Below are positions 1 through 12,900 of a DNA stretch of 60,000 bases, piece by piece. The stretch spans positions 31,708,867 through 31,768,866 of the forward strand of contig CAIIXF020000008.1 of NCBI GenBank assembly GCA_903813345.2, written 5' to 3'. Each line of letters opens with the position of its first letter. Positions within the stretch are counted from its first letter, which is position 1. This DNA is from Owenia fusiformis (lineage: Eukaryota; Annelida; Polychaeta; Sabellida; Oweniidae). A model generated the notes under the pieces. It did not search any database. It was not told the DNA's origin and worked only from the letters and a program-made list of their open reading frames with translations. Made by a program: the position numbers and the translations under genes.

Positions 1-203
1 GCCCATGGAGATTTTCATAGATATAATACTAGAGGCAAATCAAACTTCACCCTTCCTAAAGCAAAACTGAAAATTATGGCAAAAAACAATAGCCTTTAGT
101 GGTTACTCCATATGGAACAATCTCCCAGAAGAAATAAAAAAGTCAAATTCCATTTATTTTCTTAAATCAAAACTGAAGATGCATATTCTCTTAGCTTATT
201 AAT
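1..203 (+). mobile_element. LINE reverse-transcriptase C-terminal remnant, frameshifted
   Basis: Conceptual translation gives a segment containing N-T-R followed by L-P-K, then after a frameshift near position 90 the words SIWNNLPEEIKKS and FLKSKLK before a stop at about 203. This pattern (trp-asn-x-leu-pro-x-x-ile followed by FKxxLK) is typical of the extreme C-terminus of CR1-like non-LTR retrotransposon polymerases. The piece is cut by the window edge, is frameshifted and is not functional. The 3' flank to about 440 shows nothing else I recognise. Confidence 0.6.
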
Positions 204-886
204 CATTAGTTGACTATATCATTTCTTGTTTCTTCAGTAAGAAGGGTAGGCTCTCAAGGGAGGTACATGGGCCAACCTGGGGGCTGCTCCAAAGTACTTA
301 AGATCTAAAACATTAATTTTGACCATACCAACCTTGGGGAAGGTAAAATAATAACTAATATTTTATAAGAATCACACTTTTAACGATTATTTGCGTCAAT
401 GCGGTAGCCTGGTATATTTAAATAATAATTAATGAAGCTACACATTCATAAAATTTCCCCATGGCATATGGCACCTTCTTGGCTTCAAATGAAACGAGCA
501 TCATGGATCCCCCATACCTTTATTTATTATAATCTAACTTTTGTGATTACATTCCGGTTTGATTCGTTGACAACATAATGATATACTTCATGATTTAACT
601 ACTATATGTACGGGTATTTAAGCATCAATTGTGGTGCCACCTATTATTATGAATAAATTGAGTTTAATTGAACTTGCAATGTTTCAGAATAACCCTTAAA
701 AAGGTAACCATAACAATTCTAAAGTTTATTGAACCATATTCAGAGTCACTGTGGGGACTGGTGTCATATTCTAGGTTGTAGGTACCTGATGCAGTGAAAA
801 TGTCATCATATATGTTTGGGTTAATCCACTTATTCCCGTCCACACTCACTTTCCTTTGAGCCGCATGAACATGCAGCAAAACATTT

Positions 887-1507
887 TGTTAGTACCTCAG
901 TGTAAATACTCGCATCTGATTGGTCAATTAGCGGTCAACATTTTTGCCTGTACCCCACCTGTGCATCATGGGATATCATATTATTGACCGCGTATGTTAC
1001 TGTACTACACTTGTGAATTATGGGATATATGATGTCATAATATTTACAGAAAAAAACATGGGAGACGGACATTTTGTAAACGTTGATGAAAGTGATATTT
1101 TGACTTTGCTAGACGACAAGTATAGCAAAAATACAAATAGAAACGTAAAATTAACATTAATTTACTAGTGAGTACGCAGTGATGTGCCGAAAACAGAGAG
1201 TTTAGCTACCACTGTCTTCAGATTTTCTTACAAAATTATTGCTGGCGTGGTTCGGAGAAAAGATTGTGAAATGAAGCCATGATTGATGACTGTCGTCTAT
1301 ATGTGTATTATTAGTTTCTTCTGACTAACAAAACAATTGTAGACCTCTCCATTCGGTCAACGGTCAAAATCATATACCTCGACTGTAAACCTTGAAACTA
1401 CTGTTGACCTCGACCTTCGGTCTCTGTCAACAGTAGGTTTCTCGGTTTACAGTCTCGGTATACAATTTTGCCGGTTGACCTCTGGAGAGGTCAACAATTG
1501 TATACTG
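887..1507 (+). repeat. Promoter-plus-first-exon-like cassette, copy 1 (inverted partner at 51634-52234)
   Basis: About 620 bp repeated in inverted orientation 50 kb away. Each copy has an A/T-rich lead, a short reading frame from an ATG (1058 here) whose peptide contains [16 protein letters not shown] and then KNTNRN, a GTGAGT splice-donor-like site right after that frame, and a ~160-bp palindrome at the far end. The peptide resembles the N-terminus of KIAA1958/ZMYM-like proteins related to Crypton tyrosine recombinases. That identification is from memory and tentative. No downstream exons of such a gene are visible here. Confidence 0.55.
1340..1502. repeat. Fold-back palindrome inside the cassette
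   Basis: The two halves are imperfect inverted repeats: one arm starts CAATTGTAGACCTCTCC and the other ends GGAGAGGTCAACAATTG, with matching TTTACAGTC / GACTGTAAA and GTTGAC / GTCAAC blocks between. The same palindrome occurs at about 51634-51795. It may be a fold-back MITE or part of the larger cassette. Confidence 0.6.
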
Positions 1508-1849
1508 TACCTGCAGTGGCACATGAGCAAGTGGTTTAACATATTGCTTTGTCCTTGTATGGTTTGCATGTGCAAAATGACTTTGGGATTTTTGTTATAT
1601 CAAGTTTCGTTTTTTTGGTCATTTTAATGGTCTCAAGAGTAATATGAACCACTTGACATCCAAATCCATTCCCTGGCTCTGGAATCTCAAAAAGTCGTTT
1701 GTCAGCATTCATTGAAATGTATAATTGTTATTAACCAAAAATGCATCCATAGTTAGTGGTAATGCTCTAATATCATTTTGGATGCTGCAAACAAGTGTAA
1801 TACATCCAATGATAGTTTGTTTTTATATTGAAATATAAACAAAAATAAC

Positions 1850-2215
1850 GCAACTCCCCTAGACCAGAGATCGTGCCCATGTGGACAGTCAATGGAGACA
1901 GAAACTCACTTTAAAGTAGAATGTCATATGTTTGAAAATGAACGATTAAGTCTGTTTGCCTAAATTACTGATATCCATAGTGACTTTTACATGTATACAA
2001 GTCTAGGAAAATATTGTATAATAATGAATGAAAAAAACCGTTCAAAGGACACTTGGAAAATGTATGATGAATATGTTACTCAAAAGGCGTGAAATAGTTA
2101 CATGCGATGGTCTCTAATAGGTCGGCATCAACCAGGAATTGTTTTAATTCATGTATGTATCTTAATGTAACATCTTTAGTGTGTTAGACTTTAATTAATA
2201 AATTTACTACTACTA
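1850..2215 (+). mobile_element. LINE 3' fragment with C-terminal zinc-knuckle-like motif
   Basis: The frame starting near 1868 reads R-S-C-P-C-G-Q, then T-H-F-K-V-E-C and N-E-R-L-S-L-F before a stop. This matches the Cys-x-Cys-Gly...His...Cys tail found after the reverse transcriptase in several LINE clades. It is followed by an A/T-rich 3' end with a TAC-repeat tail near 2207. It is a 5'-truncated, non-functional copy. Confidence 0.55.
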
Positions 2216-2299
2216 CTAGTATAATATTGTTTCCATGTAATATTTGTTTCATTCTTGATGTGATTTCTCAATATTCTGGCGAAGAAATACATGTATAAG

Positions 2300-3416
2300 C
2301 TCTTTCTTATACGATTTCAAAGTTATGAATCAAAGTTTATTATTTTCTTTTAACTTCCCCCAACCCTAAAATATTAGGGTAGGGTGTGAGATTTTTTCAC
2401 ACTCATTATATACAATACCCTTTTTATATTGTGCATACCCGTAGTAAATGTATTTCTAGGAATTATTTCACAAGTTATAACTTCATAGAAGTCAATTAAA
2501 GTAAATTTCGTATTTCATCACTTTGTCATTTAACGTTTTTTATGACTGTATAAGGGTTAAATTATGCAAATTAGCTTATTTCAAAGACATTTCTTCCGAA
2601 TTACTGACATTATAACATAAACTTTGGTGAAAGAATTAAGTTTGTACCTCATATACTTCCAAAGTTATGAATTAAAGTCCATTTCCATTTGACCCCCCTC
2701 AAATATCTGGGTAGGGGGACAATTTTTTTTCAGCGTCGTTATGTAAGATACACTTTTAATATTTTGCACATCTGATATACATATATAGATGCATTTTTAG
2801 GCATTACTTTATTTGTTAAAACTTCATGAGAGGTCAATTAGAGTAAATGTCGTATTTTATCGCATCGTCATTTAACAGTTGTTATGACTGTATAAGGGTT
2901 AAATTATGCAAATTAGCTTATTTGCGTATAAAAAATATTTTTTCTGAATTACTGATGTTATTACATAAACTTTGGTGAAAAAATTAAGTTTGTACCTCAT
3001 ATACTTTTAAAATTATGAATTAAAGTCCATTTTATTTGACCCCCTCCCCTCAAAAATCTGGATGGGGGAGAATTTTTTTCACAGTCTTTATGTAAGATAC
3101 ACTTCTAATATTTTGCACATTTATTATACATATATAGATGCATTTTTAGGAATTATTTCATAAGTTATAACTTCATATGAAGGCAATAACAGTAAATGTG
3201 ATATAACATCATTTCGTCATTTACTAGTTTTTATGGCAGTTTAAGGGTTAAATTATGCAAATTAGCTTTTTTCATTCAAAATATTTTATTCTGCATTACT
3301 GATGTTATTTCATAAATTTTGGTGAAAAAATTAAGTTTGTATCTCATATACTTCCAAAGTTATGAATTAAAGTCTATTTTCTTCTGACCCCCCTAAAATT
3401 ATAGGGCGGGGGGTAT
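2300..3416. repeat. Tandem repeat, about 340-bp period, three and a fraction copies
   Basis: Landmark words recur at about 340-bp spacing: AGTTATGAAT(C/T)AAAGT at about 2322, 2663, 3011 and 3359; TTATGCAAATTAGCTT at about 2562, 2904 and 3254; and a C-rich/G-rich pair around 2356, 2693 and 3040. Each full copy holds one ATGCAAAT octamer. Copies are diverged and contain no coding frame. Confidence 0.8.
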
Positions 3417-3862
3417 AAAGATGAAGATATCTTATTTTCGCAAGTCTCAAACTCTAGATATCACCCCACATCATAAAAGTAACTTATTTTCCAACAAGAA
3501 CTGAAAAAATCTCGCGTAATACTTTCCAATATCCATTTTCACTTTCTAGCTGTTTCTCAAAACTTGGGTCCCTGAGTAAACTGTGTTTCCCAAGAGGTAG
3601 TAGTGAAACTCCTTTGACCAGTACACAATGAACCAACTGATAATGTTGATGTTTAATCAGTATTTGTGTAGGGTTTACCAGAATCACCAAGCTTGGTATT
3701 TTATATCATTTACACGTGACATTTTGAAATAAGTATTTATTTTTACCATGTATTTTTGTAAATCCTTTCATATATCAAGACTTCGAATAAATAGCAATTA
3801 AGGTATGGGATCTCAATCTATTTAACAAACAAGGCACTATATGGAAAAGCCGGGTCTGAATA

Positions 3863-4555
3863 ATGATGTTGTATCTTAATTATGTTCAAGATAATTGCAT
3901 GGCGAAGATCGATCTGTGCTTTGTCCTTGACCGAAGCAATAGTATCAAAGTGAGTGACATTATACTGGCGAAAGAATTTCTGAAAGAGCTTTCTGATTCA
4001 TTCTTGGTGAATTATGATGAGAACGCTGTGGATGAGCCTAAGTGGGAGCACGCCATGATTGGTGTAAGCACTTACAATAGCCGTGTTTATCAGCATTCAT
4101 TGGGAAAAGACTGCAAAGACAATGCATGCGTCCATCAAAAAATTGAATCCATCCCGAACACACACAAGAAATACACTGAAACAGATGATGCTCTGCGTAA
4201 TGTAAGAGAACTCTGTCTTGGTCCGCATGTAACTCGAGGTCGCAATATTCCAAAAGTGTCACTCCTGGCGACGGATGGAAATACTTGGGAAAGGTATACA
4301 ACTTTTATCAATTCTCAAAAAACTATCGATGTGGCTAAAGATCTTCGTGCTGCCAACATTTCAGTTGATATCATTGGATTGCCAAATTATAAAGAGCATG
4401 TAGGGATCGAGGAATGGATGGGTGTGGCCAGTAGCTTTATAATTGATCTTCGACGAAATCCCGATGATCCTTGGCTTCCTGACTTTAAAGATTTGGAGCC
4501 GATTGTTGGAACGGTGGCGAGATTAATATGTGAGAAATACGGCGTCTCGGAATGA
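3863..4555 (+). CDS. von Willebrand factor A-domain protein (single exon as seen)
   Basis: A 230-codon open frame encodes a vWA/integrin-I-like fold: an N-terminal beta strand (IDLCFVLD) ending in a metal-ion-dependent adhesion site D23-x-S25-x-S27, a probable third metal ligand at T105 in a KYTETDDAL segment, and an LLATDGN strand with D138. Such domains bind ligands through a divalent cation. No transmembrane segment or convincing signal peptide is seen; Met13 (position 3899) is an alternative start. The frame may be the last exon of a spliced gene, because AG dinucleotides lie just upstream of Met13. A poly(A)-signal-like AATAAA follows the stop at about 4564. Neighbours are repeats, so context gives no partner. 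Seven cysteines suggest either an extracellular protein or a lineage-specific expansion member. Confidence 0.7.
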   Translation: MMLYLNYVQDNCMAKIDLCFVLDRSNSIKVSDIILAKEFLKELSDSFLVNYDENAVDEPKWEHAMIGVSTYNSRVYQHSLGKDCKDNACVHQKIESIPNTHKKYTETDDALRNVRELCLGPHVTRGRNIPKVSLLATDGNTWERYTTFINSQKTIDVAKDLRAANISVDIIGLPNYKEHVGIEEWMGVASSFIIDLRRNPDDPWLPDFKDLEPIVGTVARLICEKYGVSE

Positions 4556-5138
4556 TTCTGAAGAATAAATCATAATATATAGTTCAGATAAAATTACCAT
4601 ATATTTTTATTATATCTTTTATTGACTCTTTAGATGTCATATCATGACATATTAGTCACTAAGGTAGAGCAGTTCTTCCCATTGTCGAGTTGAAGAACTG
4701 GTATCTTTATCCTGGCTAGAACCATAGACAATTCTAGCCATATACAATTGTTTTGGGTTATGGTTTGCATTAACGGATAGGTCGGGTATTTAATAGAGTC
4801 AATATGGCTTTTAAGGTTGCATATAAAATCGAAATGAAAACGGATACGTATCAGTAGCGTTATCACTTATAACTATTCAGCTGAACAGTGTATCATGCTG
4901 AGACTAAAACATGTACACTCTACTATACCCTGTACCTAACCCCTAGAAATGCATAAAATACTCTGTTTGTCTAATTGCATTGTTTAGTATATTTTTGAAA
5001 GTACCTAATTAACCTTATCTAACTTTCAACCGATAAACCATTAATAAGGAACAGACAAATAAAATCAAATAACATAATCATACTGATAAGCCAAATGGGT
5101 TGCTATGAACACTAAATGCAAGGTATAGTAGTGATGTA
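4556..5138. other. Intergenic, no recognisable feature
   Basis: A/T-rich sequence without a convincing coding frame or repeat that I recognise. The minus-strand frame near 4642-4866 shows no family resemblance. Confidence 0.5.
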
Positions 5139-5223
5139 ATATGCTGTTCATACATGCAGTTCATGTAGCTTGTTTTCTGATACAAGCTACAGGTACATGA
5201 ACTACATGTATGAACAGCATAGT
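5139..5223. repeat. Long near-perfect hairpin (about 35-bp arms)
   Basis: The left arm ATGCTGTTCATACATG...AGCTTGT pairs with ACAAGCT...CATGTATGAACAGCAT. There is one mismatch, a five-base bulge on the right arm, and a loop of about 7 bases. Total length is about 80 bases, so it could be a miniature inverted-repeat element or a pre-miRNA-sized hairpin. Confidence 0.7.
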
Positions 5224-5732
5224 ATTCCATAGACATGAGTATAATGATTCCAGTTGATATTCACGTCAAATTTCCTGAATCTCTGGAGCTGAATTAACCG
5301 AACTAACCTGATTGTATATTGCTAGTCTTCATGCCAAAATACAGTATTTATACTTCCTCAATGCCGTCAGTGTAGTATACAGAGGATTTTTTCATCAGGA
5401 TGTATTTTCAACGGAACAAATTCAGTTAGACGTCTGCATTGAAAATCACTTCAAATTCATAGCTAAACAATTAATAATGGAGGCCTAATATCATAATTTC
5501 ATGACTTTTGAATATCAAGTAACAAAGACCTTATTTACTGGTCAGGATGAATATGGATTTTATTCCCATAAATCTCTTATTGAATTTTTGGGAATTAAGC
5601 TTTACATTTATTGGATGTTTTACAATGCCCAATAACATTAGTTAAATATATATTAAACCAATCACCGAGTACTGCAGTATTTGATATACATGGAAAAAAT
5701 GTAGCACTTCCCCCACTGATAATGTCTTACCA

Positions 5733-5922
5733 CGTAGCCAGCTTTTGCCAGGGGGGTCAGTTTTTTAAAAAAAATCCAAGAGGGATTTACATTTTACAAT
5801 TTTGGTACAATTTCACTCGAAAATAACTCAAAAATGGTGAAAAATGAATGATTTTGAAAGAATTTTTGACTGGGGTGGTGGTTGCTCAAACCCCCTGAAC
5901 ACCCCCACTGGCTACGGATTCG
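5733..5922. mobile_element. MITE with CGTAGCCAG / CTGGCTACG ends
   Basis: About 190 bp bounded by inverted ends CGTAGCCAG and CTGGCTACG, with G-rich and C-rich subterminal runs. Related sequence lacking clean ends occurs at about 7330-7480 and 45850-45985. It has no coding capacity and resembles a hAT-type MITE. Confidence 0.55.
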
Positions 5923-5966
5923 ATTTCACATCATCTTCTGTTGCTTTCCATCATATATGACTTTTG

Positions 5967-8900
5967 TCACCTTGGCAATAGTTTATTGATAAAGTCTGTT
6001 ATGGTTTCCATGGAAACTTTGTTGGGATTGGTTGTTGACTGTTGCCCTGGATGGACCTTCACCCCTTCTCCCCATGGCCAGAACAGCAGTTTATTTTGGC
6101 AGTCACTAGATGTAAACAAACACAAAATAAAATTAATCAACAACCATAGTTTGGAGGTATTCCACTTATACAAGATGAGATTGACATTAATTGGGACATT
6201 GGTATGTCTTTCGAGGTGTTCCACTTAACAGAAGTTAGCGGTATTACCCTAGAACTTTTTGCTGTATAAGTCACTTTTTAAATAGATCAAAATATTTTAC
6301 AAAAGCTATACATTTATTCTTTACTTTAGAAAATAAGATAAAAATAGATAAATACTGAATCCTTTGTGTTTACCTGTATGAGGCTATACCATCTTGGGGG
6401 GTTTCAAATACAGATTCTCTGGTTGTGCTATTGTAGAAGTATTTCTTATTAGAACTACGGCTGTAAGCCATCATCCAAGGTTCTATAAGAAAGCACAAAG
6501 GGCACAATCTAATAGAATAACACAAACCCATAAAAATCTTAGTATACAAAGAAGAAATTTCAACTATTTTCTCAAATGAGGCTGATACGAATGCTACATC
6601 TAGAACTCCAATAAAGTGTTTAAATCATGAAGTTGAAAATAGTTTTATTATCATGAAGTTAAAAATAGTGTATTGGATAACTCATAAAATAGTATAAATT
6701 AAGGAAAACAATAATATGTGTTAATGAAAAAGCAGATCTGCAGCAAATTTGTATAATATGGTAAAATCTTTAAAGTAGAAACACCTTTGTTTCTTCAAAA
6801 TGTTCCACTTGGGAGGTGTTCTACTTACAGTGGTTTTATTACTTATGGAGATAGATGTTCCTCTTACAGGTGTTCATTTTACATTAGATAACAAATAAGA
6901 GGACTTGGAAATATGTTCATTTATAGATGTGTTCCATTTGACAGGTTTTACTGTACTGATAGAGAGCCTACTGACCTTTAACTGTCTTAAAGAAGTATAT
7001 CCCAGTGGGTAGGAAACATCGGTCAGCCTCTCCACTGATGTAACACAGTTTCGGGGTCACCCCTCCACCTTTACACACTTTCATCTCAAGTCTGAAATAG
7101 GTGGATGTACAGTGTAGTTTTATTACATTAACCTAGAATTCCAATTCACTGAGACTCAGAAATTTAACTGGTTTACCCATTGACTAAGTTTATTCTTAAA
7201 CTTCGAGTTTTTTTTCTAGATTTTTAGTGATCTGGTAATTTCTTAAAAATAGTTCTGAGTTAACTTTTACTCTTACAATTATTCTTTAAAACAACAGTGT
7301 TTTCTCTTAAAAATAAATTTTATAATTATTCAGGCTCTTAGCCAGGGGAGGTGATATGGGGGTGATAGGTTCCAGTGAAGCATCCCCCTGGCAAAAAAAT
7401 TCTTTCAAAATCATGCATTTTTCAGCATTCTAAATTGTCAAAAGTGAACTCCTTCCTCCTGGAATTTTTGCAAACAGTTGAAGAATGAAAACAAGAGGCA
7501 ATTTTGGTTCATCCTCTACTGTTACCCCCTCCCCCATTGTGTTTAGCTCTTTTGTCTTTATAGACTTCTTACTTGTCAAAGACTTTGGTGATCTGTTCAC
7601 AGCGGAATATATCTTTCACCCTCAGAGGGGCCAGGTCTGATCTAGTGGGTTTAGTGATGGATTTCACAAATTTGCCAATTCTCTGCTGCCTGAAGAAACA
7701 AACCAGTCGCATTTTAATGATCACTTTCACGGTGGATAATCAAATCAAAGACACAGTCAAGCAGGACTGTACGTGACTTGCATTATTTAAAACAAGTCTA
7801 CAATGCAATATAATAATTGCTTAAAATGGCATTAAGTCCAAACTTAATAGGGCAAGTATGTTAAGATTTGGGATAAATCTTTGCTTTAGAGAGCAGGTTT
7901 GACCAATATTCCACCTGCAATAACATTGATTCATCAAGTATTGCCCTCTAATCTATAACAATTTCTTAAAAAGTATTTGAATGGCTTAATAGATGCTAGA
8001 TTTATAAACAATTGTTACTGACCTCTCTGTAAAGTGCATATTCCTAATATCTGTTCCATACAGGCATATTGCATCTAGAATGTGAACTGCTATCTGTCTT
8101 CGCTGGCCTTTTCCCTACAAGACAAGGTAGACACATTGAATAGTTTTATGAACATTGTACAACTGTGACACACATATATTTAGTTAAACTACAACTTTTT
8201 TAAAGAACTTGTACATGGAAAAGTATGGAATTATGGTCCTTGAGGGATTACTTCTCTGCTTTGTAGTTTAATTGCTTTAATTAGTTTATTCCAATTGTAG
8301 CCCAATTGGGAACAACGTTTGAGGTATGGAAATAGTTGTCCCTAGAAAACAAAATGAGAGGGGCTGAAACTTTGTGGTCATTATGTTAGATGCTCTTGTA
8401 CAAGTTCTCTTTAAAACATGTAGGTTGAACTCCCTATGGTTAATGACTTGTAATGACTTCCATGGTATGGAGTGTTAGACCAAGGGACAAGGTTATTTAT
8501 ATTTGGGAAAAGAGGGTAAACAGAAAAGCATTAACATGAAAAATTTCACCACCATTTGTTAGACACCAACCACCGACAACCGATCCGATCGCCGTCAATA
8601 TGACACAACATTTTGGTGGTTACATAAAAATGGTGGCTTAATGATATGTAATAACTTATTGGTGGTTGAAGTACAGAAAAATTAACAGTCAGGCCGAATA
8701 TCTCAAAAAATCAATCCAACTACACAATGATTAAATACCTCTCCTCGTAGTTCCTGTACAATCTCTACATCTAGGAGTGTATCTTTTGGCAGTTCAAGTT
8801 TTACATCATCAAGTCTTCGCCATTTCATACCAGATAAACCATCCCATTTAAATATATGAGACCTCTGAAATGAGAAAAAATAATTCATCTTTGTATTTAA

Positions 8901-9960
8901 ACGAGCTGACATATGTAAACACTGATAAAGCAAGTATTAAGCTGTTTTATCTGAACATCCAAAAGTGTTCACATTTGGTAATGTAAATATGCAATTCAAT
9001 GGGAGATAAGAAAGTGTTCACATTAGAGAAGTGTTCAGATATACATGTTCAATTACATATTCATGCAGATATTTCCCAATGTTCAAATATACTGCCAAGG
9101 TCAATTGGCAGACATTGTACCTCATGATTTTAATTTTCTTTTGCCAAGCCCATATATGACAACCCACTTACCCCTAATCCTAGTAAAAACAGTCGCTGGC
9201 CCCCAGCTACCATACAGCGATAGTCAAAGACACTTTTAATACATTCTCCCAAGTTGCTTGGATTAAGGCAGGTGAAGTTAGCATTAAAGCAGCCAGTGCT
9301 GCCATCTTTCATCAACTCCTGGTACTTCTTATCAGGCTCTGGTTTAGTCTTGCTGGTCCTAGCCTCATCTGGGATCTGATATGAGAGATATACTGTATAA
9401 GTGGTATTGATCCGAGTGGTTAATTTGCCGAATGGTCAAATTTGATCATTTTCCTAATTTTAATTTTCCTAATAACAAGAAACTTCCCATTGGATAACAT
9501 TACTAGTATGAAGAGAATATTTCTGACATTTAATATTCGGAACCTGGCAAAAATTAGGCAATTATAGGCAAATTAAATGATTAGGCATTATCACATATAC
9601 AGTATTGAATGAGTTTTTTTTTAATATTCCAAAATCAAGTATGCAGAAATTTTTCTAGTTTAAGATTAGCACACTTTCCAATTTCATTCAGATAGTGCTA
9701 GGCCAGATAATATAAATCGTAACTTCTAATTTAAAGTGCAGATGTAGCCTTTGTTTTGAGATACAAAACTTTAACATCCTCTGAACGCAGGGTTCGAGAA
9801 GTCATCCACTAAATTACTTTCTTCTTCCAGTTCCTTTCTTGTAAGAAGGAGGCACGAGTTCTGGAGGCCTGTGTTCGGAGGATGAACTTAAAGAGCATTT
9901 ACCTTCCACAATTTGAGCGTTTCTTCCCTTATTTCAGCCTGCCTCTCTTCATAGAGATCA
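5967..9960 (-). CDS. CMTR1: CMTR1 exons 14-21: guanylyltransferase-like domain and WW domain
   Basis: Exons 14-19 encode the catalytically inert guanylyltransferase-like region, with recognisable blocks [50 protein letters not shown] and LEMKV. Exon 20 (6482-6374) encodes the WW domain: it opens EPWMMAYSR, has the aromatic pair in KKYFYN, and ends FETPQDG. The WW domain binds the phosphorylated polymerase II tail in the human protein. Exon 21 ends [11 protein letters not shown]...[11 protein letters not shown] and then stop. No frameshift or missing block was found. Confidence 0.93.
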
Positions 9961-12900
9961 CTGTAACAATGCAAATATAATTTAAACACAATATTTGATC
10001 CTCTGTCTCCTTCTCATGGAGATCATGACAACAAAGCCATTATTAACATGTAATTGTATAGATCACTGTAACAATGCAAATATAATTTAAACACAATATT
10101 TGATCCTCTGTCTCCTTCTCATGGAGATCATGACAACAAAGCCATTATTAACATGGAATTGTATAGATCACTGTAACAATGCAAATATAATTTAAACACA
10201 ATATTTCATCCTCCTGACTCCTTCTCATGGAGATCATGACAACAAAGCCATTATTAACATGTAATTGTATAGATCACTGTAACAATGCAAATATAATTTA
10301 AACACAATATTTCATCCTCCTGACTCCTTCTCATGGAGATCATGACAACAAAGCCATTATTAACATGTAATTGTATAGATCACTGTAACAATGCAAATAT
10401 AATTTAAACACAATATTTGATCCTCTGTCTCCTTCTCATGGAGATCATGACAACAAAGCCATTATTAACATGTAATTGTATAGATCACTGTAACAATGCA
10501 AATATAATTTAAACACAATATTTGATCCTCTGTCTCCTTCTCATGGAGATCATGACAACAAAGCCATTATTAACATGGAATTGTATAGATCACTGTAACA
10601 ATGCAAATATAATTTAAACACAATATTTCATCCTCCTGACTCCTTCTCATGGAGATCATGACAACAAAGCCATTATTAACATGTAATTGTATAGATCACT
10701 GTAACAATGCAAATATTATTTAAACACAATATTTCATCCTCCTGACTCCTTCTCATGGAGATCATGACAACAAAGCCATTATTAACATGTAATTGTATAG
10801 ATCACTGTAACAATGCAAATATAATTTAAACACAATATTTCATCCTCCTGACTCCTTCTCATGGAGATCATGACAACAAAGCCATTATTAACATGGAATT
10901 GTATAGATCACTGTAACAATGCAAATATAATTTAAACACAATATTTCATCCTCCTGACTCCTTCTCATGGAGATCATGACAACAAAGCCATTATTAACAT
11001 GGAATTGTATTGTATTGTATTTTGTTTTCCACCAATGAAGGTGAGCAATACCTCTTGGGTATATCCCGTATATATACGGTCATAATTAACGTATATCATC
11101 ATTGAAGACAGATCCAGGAACCCCTCCTTGATGGAGCACTGTGTTCTTGAATGTGAACTTATACATAGACATACATGTACACACCAAAGCCTTTTGTACG
11201 AGTTGTGGACCACTTAGTCAAACACCCTGAAGTACTTTACGCAAACAAGCAAATTAAGTCTTGCCTGAACTGTGGATCGAATCCGGGACCTATTGCGTAA
11301 GTGGTACATGCGATACCACTGAGCTATTCAGGTGGACTAATGGTTTTATTTTGTCAAAACTCAAAAGGATATCATCAGAAGTGTCTTGATAAATCATGAG
11401 ACAATATATGAGACATGAGAAGAATAATTTGGTTTCTGACTGAGTCCTTGTTTTTAAATTATTACTAAACAATGTATGTGCATGACAAATAAAATTTTAT
11501 TTGAAATAAATTCATTATATTTCAAACAAAAACTTCCTCAAATAACTTTTGAAATTAAATTGAAAAGTTCCACATACCATATTTTGATACCATTGAATAA
11601 AACTATTTCAAGACAGGCCTCTACGCAGAAATAAAACCATTATATTTCAGTGATAACTTACTTATTTTGAGCAAAAGCTTGGATTTTTCCTAATGCAATG
11701 CTTTGTTTTTTACCTAGACTGAAAAACAATTAAAATATTGGTTAGATATATCAAAAGCCTTTATTACATTCATTTTAAATATATTTCTGTTATCAGTAAC
11801 ACTTTACACACAACAAGACTAAATTGAAATATTTGTTTTAGATAATTGCTTCCTTAAACCATAACTCTCATCAATTATGAAGAGTACATAGGCAAAACTG
11901 TTGAACTTTTTAGAATTAATTAATATGAGCCAGTGGCCATAGGAAAACCAGTCCTATCACAAAAATTTTAATTGTGCTACTGTGAGAGCCAAAAATGTGC
12001 CCAAGATAGAGAGGAAAATATACTAAATTCAAATCCGAAAAATTGTTAAGACACAAGCCATGGCTCATTCGACAGGTCTCTTTGTGCTTTTTAAGATAAA
12101 CAAAAGATCAGATTATTGAAAAAATCTGTGAAAAGACCCCTTTTCCTGTGGCCTGGCTCATAATGATATATTATATGAATACGGTATAATGAATGAAAAA
12201 TTTGTGTGAATTTGCTCTAGAACACTTCTAAATCACCCCCCCCCCTCATATCCCCCCCCATATTACAGTCTATTGTTTATCCACAAGTACTTACGATTCA
12301 TTGGAAGTGACAATATAGTCGTAAAATTCTGTGTCCTCTCTTATTACGTCTAAAGGCACAATTTCTTGCACATCTTTGGTTTGAGTGGCAGATTTCAAAT
12401 TATTTATTTGGCAGTTAACTTTATATAGGTAATCATAAATATCCTTGTGGTCCTCCCTGAGCCCCTTGCATATTATGTACCTATGGATAACACAACAATC
12501 AAGAGATAAGAAACTGATTGCAATCCATTTATACAATGGTACCTTAATATATTTTCCCAAAAATTAACATATTATTAAACTGCCACGATGTTCTGAAAAT
12601 GGTGATGTATTTTTTTGTCTTCATCCCTACCGAAACTGGAACAACTTATGATCATTTTTGACACAGTTTATAAAAAAATAGTGATTTTGCGTCCTTATCA
12701 ATTTATCAATCCCTTCCATACAATTGTTTGAGGATATACTCAAAAATGTTGTAAAATAACACATGTTCATTTAAAATACAGTTGACAAATTGAGCGAGTT
12801 TTTAGAAGCTCCTTGACTGAAGAACTGAAGGTACCACAGTATAGGTCATTGGCAAAAGAAAATATAAATATTTTTACCTTTCTGAGTTAGCTGGCCTACT

